In this document: piece after piece, positions 55,431 to 64,000 of the stretch
Numbering within the stretch: position 1 is the stretch's first letter
Layout: every line of letters starts with the position of its first letter
Assembly (NCBI RefSeq): GCF_009811555.1
Contig: NZ_BLIN01000003.1
Coordinates: forward strand, 1,488,001-1,552,000
Length of the DNA: 64,000 nt
Direction: 5' to 3'
DNA from: Streptomyces caniferus
GTDB taxonomy: Bacteria > Actinomycetota > Actinomycetes > Streptomycetales > Streptomycetaceae
Notes under the pieces: model-generated
What the model was told of the DNA's origin: nothing
The model's input: the letters and a program-made list of their open reading frames with translations, nothing else
The model's database searches: none
Position numbers and translations under genes: made by a program

Positions 55431-56720
55431 TCAGGCGGCCGCCGCTTCCGGAAGCTGCACCTCGCGCATCCTCCTGAGGGGCGAGAAGACCACGAACAGC
55501 GAGGCGCTCCACATCCCCAGCACGCACACCCACAGCGCCGGCCGCAGCCCGGCCCCGGTGGCGAGTGCGCCGCCGAACAGGGAGCCGAGCGGCACGACGC
55601 CGTAGCTGATCCAGAGGTAGACCGCGCTCACCCGGCTGAGCAGCCCGCGCGGGCAGACCAGCTGGCGGTAGGACAGGGCCGCGGTGTTGAACAGGGTGCT
55701 GTTGGCGGACAGCGCGGCCAGCCCGACCGCGTACAGGAAGACCCCCCAGCCCGGCTGCGACAGCGGCATCAGGAAGTACAGCGGGCCGGGCAGCAGCATC
55801 GACACCCAGATGACGCGCGCGCTCCCGATCCGGGCGGAGATCCGCCGGGCGAACGCGCCGGTGACCAGACCGCCGACGGACCCCAGGGTGAACACCAGGC
55901 CGACGGTGGTCGCGGACGCGTGCAGATCGCGCAGCAGGAAGGTGACCGCGATCGAGGAGGCCGCGGTCACGAAGAAGTTGCACACACTGGTGCACAGCAG
56001 CAGCCTGCGCAGGATGACCTGCTTGCGGACGAAGGTGAGTCCTTCGCCCATGGCCGCCCGGAACGGCACGGGGCGCGCACCCGCCGGCGGGCCCTGCTCG
56101 GACTTCGGCACGCGGATCAGCCCCAGCGTCAGGGCGCTGAGCGCATACGTGAGCACATTGGCGTACAGCGTCCGGGTGGCGCCGACCAGGCCGACGAGGG
56201 CACCGCCGAGACCGGGGCCGGCCACCTCCGCCAGCGACTCGCACATGCCGAGCTTGCCGTTGCCGTCGACCAGTTGGGAGGCGCTCACCAGCTTGGGCAG
56301 CTGGCTGCGGTAGGCGACCGTGAACAGCACGGTCAGCACGCCGGAGACGCCGACGACCGCGTACAGGTACCAGAGCGTCAGCCGGCCCGCCAGGGCGATC
56401 AGGGGAACGGAGAGGATCAGCAGCAGCCGGGCGACATCGCAGAAGATCATGATCTTCCGCTGGTCGAGCCGGTCGGCGAGCACACCGGCCGGCAGCGAGA
56501 ACAGCAGATACGGCAGCCAGCCCAGGGAGGTCAGCAACGACACCTGGAACGTGCCGGCGTGCAGGGTGTCGAGCGCGAGGACGGGGAGGACGATCAGCGC
56601 CGTCCGCGGACCGAGCGTTCCCGCCCCCTGCCCGAACCACAGCAGCATGAAGTTCCGGTTGCGCCAGAGCGACGTGGGCGCCGCTGCCGTCTCGCCCCGC
56701 GGCTGGGCCGTCTGCGTCAT
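55431..56720 (-). CDS. MFS transporter, probable exporter of the cluster product
   Basis: 429 residues, 12 predicted TM helices. Loop 2-3 carries GVLADRLDQRKIMIFCD (the MFS motif A as DRLDQRK), and the overall pattern, FGQGAGTLG then a ten-to-twelve helix body, is that of EntS-like/MFS_3 exporters. Positioned between the cluster regulator and the PCP-C gene, all on one strand. ATG 56720 with AGGAC 8 nt upstream. A 10-bp hairpin stands in the leader. Self-resistance and export are the natural roles; no substrate can be read. Confidence 0.87.
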   Translation of the reverse strand: MTQTAQPRGETAAAPTSLWRNRNFMLLWFGQGAGTLGPRTALIVLPVLALDTLHAGTFQVSLLTSLGWLPYLLFSLPAGVLADRLDQRKIMIFCDVARLLLILSVPLIALAGRLTLWYLYAVVGVSGVLTVLFTVAYRSQLPKLVSASQLVDGNGKLGMCESLAEVAGPGLGGALVGLVGATRTLYANVLTYALSALTLGLIRVPKSEQGPPAGARPVPFRAAMGEGLTFVRKQVILRRLLLCTSVCNFFVTAASSIAVTFLLRDLHASATTVGLVFTLGSVGGLVTGAFARRISARIGSARVIWVSMLLPGPLYFLMPLSQPGWGVFLYAVGLAALSANSTLFNTAALSYRQLVCPRGLLSRVSAVYLWISYGVVPLGSLFGGALATGAGLRPALWVCVLGMWSASLFVVFSPLRRMREVQLPEAAAA

Positions 56721-56741
56721 CGATGCGTCCTGCCTTGGTGA

Positions 56742-56774
56742 GGTGGGGCGCTTCCCTCGCCCGTGCGCCCCACC
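56742..56774 (-). promoter_or_regulatory. Leader hairpin before the MFS gene
   Basis: Perfect 10-bp stem GGTGGGGCGC/GCGCCCCACC (56742-56751, 56765-56774) located 22-54 nt upstream of the ATG. It could be an attenuator, mRNA-stabilising hairpin or operator. Confidence 0.4.
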
Positions 56775-56855
56775 CTGCCGGGCCGGCCCGGCCGCTCCTA
56801 GTGCGGCGGCGGGAACTACCGATGAAGTGCCGATGCGCCTGCCCTTCCGGCCGCC

Positions 56856-56892
56856 GGCCGCTCGCCGGGGCTCCCTGCCCCGGCGAGCGGCC
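56856..56892 (-). terminator. Terminator of the cluster regulator gene
   Basis: Perfect 15-bp stem (56856-56870, 56878-56892), 36 nt downstream of the stop at 56928. Confidence 0.8.
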
Positions 56893-56927
56893 TCTCCGAC
56901 GGCAGCACTGGCCCGCGCCGTCCGGTG

Positions 56928-58289
56928 CTACGTCCCCCACTGGGGGACAGCGCCCCCGGGCGGCCCCTGCAGGTAGGTGCGGATGACGTTGAGGAGGGTG
57001 AACCGGACAAGGTTGTCGCCGCCGGAGGCGACTTTCATGATGAGGCCGCACTGCAGGAAGGCATGGATGGCGCGGGCGACCTGGGCCCGCGGGATGCCGA
57101 TGCTGGCGACCACCTTCTCCACGGTCCAGGCCCCCGGCCAGTCACTGAGCCTGACCAGCAGGTCGCGATAGGGCCCCGGCTGCGCCGCCACCGCGTCCCG
57201 CACCGTGCTCGCCACATCCGTGCGGTCCCCGGGGTGGGTCGCCAGCAGATGCGGTTCCTCACGTGCCATGCCCACGATCTCCTCGGGCGAGATGAGGGTG
57301 AACCAGGAGGCGGCCGCCTCCAGGGCTCTCGGCAGGCCGTCCAGCCGTCGGCTCACCTCCGCGCAGACCGCCAACGTGGCCTCGTCGAGCCGGAATTCGG
57401 GCTGGAGGTCCGTGATCAGTTCGACCAGCAGGGCCACCGCGGGCGAGGCCGCGGTCTCCTCGCGGCCCGCGGCGGCCGCGGCGACGGACAGCGGGCGCAG
57501 GGCGAGCCGGTAGTCCTCGGGCCCTCCCTGCGGGGTACGGGCGGTCTCGAGAATGCGTACCTTCGGGCACTCCCGGAGCAGCGCCCACAGGGTGGGGCGG
57601 GTCACCTGCCCCGCGTCGTTGCCGTCGAGCACCAGCAGCGCGGGCCGGTCGCCGATGAGCCGCACGAGGTGGTCGACGCTGCCGTCCTCGCGGGTCAGCA
57701 ACGCCTCGATGCGCTCACCTCGATCGCCCACGCGGTTGCCGGACGGGCCCGACACCCGTGCACCGGGGGCCGGTTCGCCGAGGGGGCCCCGGAATAACGC
57801 CGCCGACTGCGCCGACTCGTGCCGCAAGGACGCCCACAGCGTGGGCACGCCGTTCAGCGAACGGAGCGTGTGGGCCACCGCGGTGGCCAGATGCGTCTTG
57901 CCCACGCCCCCGAATCCCGTGAGGGCGGTGATGCGTTCGTACTCGCTCTGTACGCGCCGGAGGACCGTGTCGACCTCCCACTCGCGGCCGTACAGCGGCC
58001 GGGCCGCCGCCGTGGGCGACAGGGTCAGCGACTCGAACATCGCCTCACCCGCCTCGCACCCGGCGGCCCGCTCGAAGGCGACACGCTCCTGCGAGGTCAG
58101 CCGCAGGGCGTCCGCGAGCAGCCGGACGGTGTCCCGGCGCGGAACCGCCACTTGTCCCTGCTCCAGATTCCGGACAGCCCGCACGCTGACCATGGACAGT
58201 CCGGAGAGCTCGGTCTGGGTGAGCCGAGTGCGCTCCCGGAACTTTCGAAGCTGCTGTCCGAATTCCTCACCGTTGACTGCGACAACCAT
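56928..58289 (-). CDS. XRE-type HTH regulator with NB-ARC-like ATPase domain (contains TTA codon)
   Basis: 453 residues. XRE-type HTH about 8-65 (LRKFRERTRLTQTELSGLS...RAVRNLEQG). A STAND/NB-ARC-like NTPase follows: Walker A GFGGVGKTH (125-133), Walker B ALLVLDGND, and the GLPRALE motif near residue 325. A winged-helix-like tail ends the protein; there are no TPR or WD repeats. Similar proteins regulate antibiotic clusters in actinomycetes. Codon 165 is TTA (57795-57797), so translation likely depends on the bldA tRNA. ATG 58289 with GGAG 8 nt upstream. It is at the head of the minus-strand cluster and is the best candidate for its pathway-specific regulator. Confidence 0.87.
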   Translation of the reverse strand: MVVAVNGEEFGQQLRKFRERTRLTQTELSGLSMVSVRAVRNLEQGQVAVPRRDTVRLLADALRLTSQERVAFERAAGCEAGEAMFESLTLSPTAAARPLYGREWEVDTVLRRVQSEYERITALTGFGGVGKTHLATAVAHTLRSLNGVPTLWASLRHESAQSAALFRGPLGEPAPGARVSGPSGNRVGDRGERIEALLTREDGSVDHLVRLIGDRPALLVLDGNDAGQVTRPTLWALLRECPKVRILETARTPQGGPEDYRLALRPLSVAAAAAGREETAASPAVALLVELITDLQPEFRLDEATLAVCAEVSRRLDGLPRALEAAASWFTLISPEEIVGMAREEPHLLATHPGDRTDVASTVRDAVAAQPGPYRDLLVRLSDWPGAWTVEKVVASIGIPRAQVARAIHAFLQCGLIMKVASGGDNLVRFTLLNVIRTYLQGPPGGAVPQWGT

Positions 58290-59507
58290 CGAGATCGCTC
58301 CATGAAGGGGTGTTTCATAGCCGACAGGCCGTCACCGTGGGTGGGCGACGGCTCTTCACATCTCTCGTCGACACCCGGCCGCACCAGGCGCCAACGGCTG
58401 CTTACGTACGTCCCGGCAAACGGTGTGCAGGACTGTACAAAACGGACCGCCCCGCCCGCAGAAATCCTTCTTGCTGCACGATCCCCCCTGGTCAACACTC
58501 ATTCTGGACAAGTTTTGGCAATGTGCGGCCCCGGTGAAGTCCGCAGAGCGACGTGCGGGGCCGACGAGTGACGACTATAGGCACGCTTTCCGACGACCTC
58601 GGGTGTTTTCCGGAGGAGGTGAGCCATCACATATCGGCGCCCGCCCGACACCAATCCCCACCGGCGGCAACGCACCGCACGGCCCACAGAACGACGCCCC
58701 CACCTGGGATTTTCCCTGGCCGCCGGAAATACCTGTAAATAACCGAGAATAAAATGATTCACACCAATTGCCCGTAGTAACTTCACCGGCCGCGGGAACA
58801 CCCGAGGGGACCGTTCATAAATCCCTTGCCCGACCACGGAGAGATCTGTAGTGTCCCTTTCGGCCGACGACACGAAAATCACGGAAAGGGACGCCACCCG
58901 ATCCCTTTCTCTGCGCTACCCCTTTTCCGCGCCACCCCTTTTTCGTCAATCCTGGCATCGGAATTGATGAGCCCCGGAAAATGAACCGCGGGCGCAGATG
59001 GCTTCCCGCGCCGCGCGGCCCGCCGGCACACCCGCCCCGCGCCCCGTCGGACCGAGGAACTGATCCTCCGGAATTCCCACGACAGGGCCGACGCCCGCAT
59101 GGCCGCCGTCCCGGCCCACACACGGCCCCGGACATGCGCCCGGTGGCCCACTGGAATACGACCGGCACACCGCGTCGGGAGCCGCAGAACTCCTCCGGAA
59201 GGCCGGACGGCCCACCCGCACCGGACGTCACACCGGGCCGCCCGGCCCGTCGGCCTCGCGTCCACGGGTCCCCACGCCCGCCCTCACGTCCCCGCCGGGG
59301 CCGTCCCGGCCCACGGACCCGGACGCTCCGGTGCCGGCCGCCCCGAACTACCCCCGATCTACCGCCTGTTCTGCCGTTCGACCGGATTTCGGCGCTCCTA
59401 CACTGGCCGCAGATCTTGCCCTTCTGTTCGCACCGTACCGAGTGCGCACAACATTCAGGTATCCGGCCCGGCGGCACACAGGCCGGCCTCTCCGAAGTGG
59501 GTGCAAT
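58290..59507. other. 1.2-kb intergenic region with repeats, no gene supported
   Basis: Open frames here have no family resemblance and poor codon bias. The part 58700-58960 is unusually AT-rich. CCCTTT occurs at 58855, 58903, 58920 and 58936, the last three spaced 17 and 16 nt, and an imperfect inverted repeat GTCCCTTTC...GGAAAGGGAC spans about 58854-58892. GGAGGAGGTGAG near 58615 looks like a ribosome binding site but no start codon follows at the right distance. It must contain the promoter of the regulator at 58289 and of the gene at 59508. Confidence 0.5.
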
Positions 59508-60362
59508 TTGAACAGTTCGCCGTACACCCAGTCCTTGCCCTTTGCCACCGGTGTCGCCGTCCAGCGCTATCTGAGCGCCGAAGAAGGGCTGGCCGCGGCC
59601 CAGGACGAGGGGTGCAGCCACTGGTACATCGACGCCAGCCTGATGGCGGACATGCCGCACAACTGGTCCGGCGAGCGCAGCCGTTCACTGGTCGCGGCCG
59701 CGGCCGACCGGGGCCTGTCGCCCATCCTGCACGGCAACTTCCGGGCGCCGCTGGCCTCGGAGATCCCGGAGGTCCGGGAGGCGTCCCTGCAGTACGTGCG
59801 CAGCGAAATCGAATTGGCGGCACGGCTGGAGGCGACCTCGCTGGTGATCCACGGCGGTGCGTTCGTCGAACCCCGCCCGACGAAGGCGCACCGCGACGCC
59901 GCGCTCGAACGGTTCCTCACCCTGCTGTCCGAGGTCGTCCGCGAGGCGGCCGAGAAGGGCGTCGAGGTCTGGCTGGAGAACCTCTCCTACTACCCGAAGT
60001 TCCGTCCGTTCTCGTACGTCTTCACACGGGAGACGGACTTCTCGGTGGCAGTGGACGCGATACCCGGCATCAAGTTCATCCTCGACGTCGGCCACGCGAA
60101 CGTGAACCAGTCGGCCGCGGTGCCGACGTTCGAGAAGTTCTCGTCGTCGGTCGCCGCCCTGTCGCTGAGCAACAACGGAGGCGACCAGGACGCCCATCTC
60201 GCGCTGGACGAGGGCACGCTGTCCGTCCGCGAGATCACCGACGCCATCCGGGCCCGCAACTGGGAGGGCGTCATCGCCTTCGAGACCCGCAACGAGAGCG
60301 TCGAGAGCGGCATCGCCTACCTCACCAAGATCTGGGAGTCCGCTGCCGGTTCCCCAGTCTGA
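59508..60362 (+). CDS. Sugar phosphate isomerase/epimerase-like TIM barrel (xylose-isomerase-like/AP endonuclease 2 superfamily)
   Basis: 284 residues. The superfamily pattern of metal ligands is visible: LVIHGGAFVE (His), VWLENLSYY (Glu), FILDVGHANV (Asp, His) and VIAFETRN (Glu) at the C-terminal ends of strands. May isomerise a sugar or related small molecule; substrate unknown. Homology begins at once after TTG 59508, and no ATG or GTG is suitably placed, so TTG is taken as start with only a weak AAGTGGG upstream; the first residues stay uncertain. It lies 93 nt before the lipoate ligase gene. Whether it belongs to the NRPS cluster cannot be decided. Confidence 0.8.
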   Translation: MNSSPYTQSLPFATGVAVQRYLSAEEGLAAAQDEGCSHWYIDASLMADMPHNWSGERSRSLVAAAADRGLSPILHGNFRAPLASEIPEVREASLQYVRSEIELAARLEATSLVIHGGAFVEPRPTKAHRDAALERFLTLLSEVVREAAEKGVEVWLENLSYYPKFRPFSYVFTRETDFSVAVDAIPGIKFILDVGHANVNQSAAVPTFEKFSSSVAALSLSNNGGDQDAHLALDEGTLSVREITDAIRARNWEGVIAFETRNESVESGIAYLTKIWESAAGSPV

Positions 60363-60455
60363 CGCCCCCGGCGGCCTGCCGCACGGCTCGGTTAATGTGG
60401 GGCAAAACAGGACGCACGCGCACGGCCGGGTGGCCGTATACCGGGAGGCGGCACG

Positions 60456-61520
60456 GTGCACGGCGAGTACAAGGTCCCCGACGGCAAGCTCGTCGTGGTC
60501 GATCTGAACGTCGAGGGCGGCGTTCTGCGGAACGTACGGGTGGCCGGCGATTTCTTCCTGGAACCCGACGAGGCCCTCCTGTCCATCGACGCGGCCCTGG
60601 AAGGCGCCCCGGCCCACACCGACGCGGCAGGTCTCGCCGCCCGTATCGACCGGGCCCTGCCCGACGGCGCGGTGCTGCTGGGCATCACGACGGAGGGGGT
60701 GGCCGTCGCCGTGCGCCGCGCGCTGGCGCAGGCCACCGAGTGGGGCGACTACGACTGGCAGCTCATTCACGAGCGCCCGCAGCCGCCGGCCCTGCACATG
60801 GCGCTCGACGAGGTCATCACCACCGAGGTCGCCGCGGGCCGGCGTCCGCCGACGCTCCGCGTCTGGGAGTGGGACTCCCCCGCCGTGATCATCGGCAGCT
60901 TCCAGTCGCTGCGCAACGAGGTCAGCCCCGAGGGCGTCGCCCGCCACGGCATCACCGTCGTGCGCCGGATCTCCGGCGGCGGCGCCATGTTCGCCGAACC
61001 GCAGAGCACCATCACCTACTCCCTGGCCGTCCCCGAAGCGCTCGTCTCGGGCCTCTCGTTCGCCGACAGCTACGCCTACCTCGACGACTGGGTCCTCGCC
61101 GCGCTCGGCGACATGGGCATCAAGGCGTGGTACCAGCCGCTCAACGACATCGCCACCGACGTCGGGAAGGTCGCGGGCGCCGCGCAGAAGCGCGTGGTCG
61201 GGCCGGGCGGCGGACCGGGTGCGGTCCTGCACCACGTGACCATGGCCTACGACATCGACGCCGACAAGATGCTCGACGTGCTGCGCATCGGCAGGGAGAA
61301 GCTCTCCGACAAGGGCACCAGGAGTGCAGGGAAGCGCGTCGATCCGCTGCGCCGTCAGACCGGGCTGCCCCGCGAGACCGTCATCGAGAAGATGATCGAC
61401 TCCTTCCGCTCCCGCTACGGCCTCACCCGGGGCGGGGTCACCGACGAGGAACTGGCCCGCGCCCAGGACCTCGTGCGGACCAAGTTCACCCACCCGGAGT
61501 GGACCGCACGCGTTCCCTGA
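60456..61520 (+). CDS. Lipoate-protein ligase A family protein
   Basis: 354 residues. The N-terminal about 100 residues resemble the small accessory domain normally found at the C-terminus of LplA (VVVDLNVEGGVLRNVRVAGD). The catalytic biotin/lipoyl ligase domain follows with RRISGGGAMFAEPQSTITYS and the lysine segment DVGKVAGAAQKR. It attaches lipoate to E2 subunits or the glycine-cleavage H protein via lipoyl-AMP. GTG 60456 is preceded by GGGAGG. Convergent with the permease gene across a hairpin. Confidence 0.9.
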   Translation: MHGEYKVPDGKLVVVDLNVEGGVLRNVRVAGDFFLEPDEALLSIDAALEGAPAHTDAAGLAARIDRALPDGAVLLGITTEGVAVAVRRALAQATEWGDYDWQLIHERPQPPALHMALDEVITTEVAAGRRPPTLRVWEWDSPAVIIGSFQSLRNEVSPEGVARHGITVVRRISGGGAMFAEPQSTITYSLAVPEALVSGLSFADSYAYLDDWVLAALGDMGIKAWYQPLNDIATDVGKVAGAAQKRVVGPGGGPGAVLHHVTMAYDIDADKMLDVLRIGREKLSDKGTRSAGKRVDPLRRQTGLPRETVIEKMIDSFRSRYGLTRGGVTDEELARAQDLVRTKFTHPEWTARVP

Positions 61521-61523
61521 CCC

Positions 61524-61551
61524 GCCCCGCGGTGTTTCGACGACGCGGGGC
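61524..61551. terminator. Terminator between lipoate ligase and permease genes
   Basis: Perfect 8-bp stem GCCCCGCG/CGCGGGGC (61524-61531, 61544-61551) between convergent stops at 61520 and 61563. Confidence 0.65.
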
Positions 61552-61562
61552 CGGGCGGGCGG

Positions 61563-63137
<1,575 letters not shown>

Positions 63138-63193
63138 ACGGGGGCCCTTTCGTCCGGGTGCGGGCCGCCCGGTGGCCGGGCGGCGCAGCATGT

Positions 63194-63363
63194 CCTAGGG
63201 GGTGTCTCTTTGGTCTCCGTGGATCAGCCTGCGGCGTCTGGTGCCGTGCATCGCAAGGCGGAGTGTCTCCCGCGGACTGGGTGTCCGTGGGTGATGCGAC
63301 AACGCCGCGAGGCGCGGTGCCAGGCGCTGCAGGCCCACGGAGACCGGAGAGACACCCCCTAGG
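63194..63363. mobile_element. MITE-like palindromic element
   Basis: 170 bp bounded by perfect 16-bp inverted repeats cctagggggtgtctct (63194-63209 and complement at 63348-63363). The two halves remain complementary with some mismatches for most of their length, and the centre (about 63260-63285) has its own hairpin CCCGCGGAC/GTCCGTGGG. CTAG at both ends may be the target duplication. No coding capacity. From memory it resembles a repeat found in many Streptomyces chromosomes. It sits 57 bp upstream of the permease ATG. Confidence 0.7.
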
Positions 63364-63399
63364 TCGTGGCGCCCGGCCGACGGGCCGGGCACCGCGACC
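63362..63399 (-). terminator. Terminator of the LLM oxidoreductase gene
   Basis: 8-bp perfect inner stem GCCCGGCC/GGCCGGGC (63371-63378, 63383-63390) with outer pairing 63362-63369/63392-63399, 63 nt past the stop at 63462; it directly abuts the repeat element. Confidence 0.65.
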
Positions 63400-63461
63400 G
63401 CTGGGGCCGACTCGGGCCGCACGCCGAAGGCGGTGTGCACCGCCCCCGTACCGGCGCCCGT

Positions 63462-64000
63462 TCAGTCGGCGAACGCGGGGAGGATCTCCGCTCCGTACGC
63501 GTCGATGGTGGATTCCTTGGCGTCGTGCATGGCGTAGAGCGCGAACTGGTCGACGCCCAGCGCCTCCAGTTGCCGCAGCTTGTCGATGTGTGCGGCGGCC
63601 GGGCCGAGCAGGCAGAAGCGGTCGATGACCGCGTCCGACACGAAGCCGGCGTCGGGGTTGCCGGACCGGCCGTGGTGGGCGTAGTCGTAGCCCTCCCGGG
63701 AGGCGATGTACTCGGTCAGCTCGTCCGGCACCATGCCGGAGTGCTCGCCGTAGCGTGCGACGAGGTCGGCGACGTGGTTGCCGACCATGCCACCGAACCA
63801 GCGGCACTGCTCGCGGGCGTGGTCCAGGTCGTCGCCCACATAGGCCGGTGCGGCGACGCAGATCGTGATGTCGTCCGGGTCGCGGCCGGCGTCCTTCGCG
63901 GCGGTCCGTACGGCCTTGACCATCCATTCGGTGAGGAAGGGGTCGGCCAGCTGGAGGATGAACCCGTCGGCCAGTTCGCCGGCCATGGCGAGGGCCTTGG
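63462..64000 (-). CDS. LLM class flavin-dependent oxidoreductase, 5' part missing
   Basis: The coding frame runs off the right edge; only the C-terminal about 179 residues are visible, so no start can be given. The segment ALAMAGELADGFILQL is the usual region of luciferase-like monooxygenases, and the ending (LGPAAAHIDKLRQLEALGVDQFALYAMHDAKE) fits the F420-dependent TIGR03842-type group, recognised from memory. It uses F420 or FMN; substrate unknown. Same strand as the permease, with a terminator and the MITE-like element between. Confidence 0.85.
   Translation of the reverse strand, partial: KALAMAGELADGFILQLADPFLTEWMVKAVRTAAKDAGRDPDDITICVAAPAYVGDDLDHAREQCRWFGGMVGNHVADLVARYGEHSGMVPDELTEYIASREGYDYAHHGRSGNPDAGFVSDAVIDRFCLLGPAAAHIDKLRQLEALGVDQFALYAMHDAKESTIDAYGAEILPAFAD

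Noticed and set aside
58600..58640. Small peptide gene behind the GGAGGAGG sequence
   Set aside because: The only start codon (GTG) is directly adjoined with no spacing and the frame has no resemblance or codon bias.
58815..59660. Minus-strand open frame of about 280 codons in the large intergenic region
   Set aside because: Gly/Arg-rich translation without recognisable motifs, no ribosome binding site, and it overlaps the well-supported gene at 59508.
63138..63461. Transposase or insertion sequence at the inverted repeats
   Set aside because: The 170-bp element has no coding capacity; it can only be a non-autonomous element.

Overview
The window is high-GC chromosomal DNA of a Streptomyces-type actinomycete. 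The evidence is the codon bias, frequent GTG/TTG starts, GC-rich hairpins without U-tracts, TAGGCT/TACCCT-like -10 boxes placed 6-8 nt before start codons, two regulators carrying the rare TTA leucine codon, and a complete actinomycete ethylmalonyl-CoA gene set. No rRNA, tRNA, CRISPR array, prophage or intact transposase was seen.

Left part (1-13.5 kb): a minus-strand peptidase group (S9 oligopeptidase cut by the window edge, M20, M55 DppA-like) diverges from a PucR-type regulator with a TTA codon. It is followed by a secreted penicillin-binding serine hydrolase, a methyltransferase, a 14-TM MFS exporter fused to three carboxypeptidase-regulatory-like repeats, an SRPBCC protein, a radical-SAM protein behind a perfect SOS-like box, and a GNAT/HEAT pair whose 3' ends overlap.

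Primary metabolism (13.8-25 kb): a tandem 3-hydroxyacyl-CoA dehydrogenase, a TetR regulator, then ccr-meaA-mcl-mch-acyl-CoA dehydrogenase, the ethylmalonyl-CoA operon that assimilates acetyl-CoA and supplies ethylmalonyl- and methylmalonyl-CoA. Phosphatidylserine decarboxylase and phosphatidylserine synthase follow. The ccr promoter carries two repeated palindromes and a long hairpin-rich leader.

Housekeeping and repair genes (25-38.5 kb): glycerate kinase, Nudix, SGNH hydrolase, nucleotidyltransferase, an Ogt/Ada-AlkA alkylation-repair pair, proline iminopeptidase/macrodomain pair, a CrtI-like oxidoreductase, an inositol-phosphatase-like protein, gamma-glutamyltransferase and a sirtuin.

The accessory part (38.5-58.3 kb) is a small nonribosomal peptide cluster on the minus strand. 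Reading in the direction of transcription: an XRE/NB-ARC-like regulator (TTA codon), MFS exporter, free-standing PCP-C protein, ATP-grasp ligase, terminator, an A-PCP protein with a truncated C remnant, a C-A-PCP-TE protein, a berberine-bridge-type FAD oxidase, an asparaginyl-tRNA-synthetase-like protein without anticodon domain, hairpin, type II thioesterase, a mycofactocin-type SDR, and an A(Thr)-PCP protein whose N-terminal C domain has lost its catalytic histidines. I do not recognise the product. The combination of three amide-forming logics (NRPS, ATP-grasp, class II aaRS-like) is the best candidate for an undescribed system here.

Right end (58.3-64 kb): a 1.2-kb non-coding stretch with CCCTTT repeats, a TIM-barrel isomerase-like protein, lipoate-protein ligase, an NCS1 nucleobase-type permease, a 170-bp MITE-like element with perfect 16-bp terminal inverted repeats, and a partial LLM flavin oxidoreductase.
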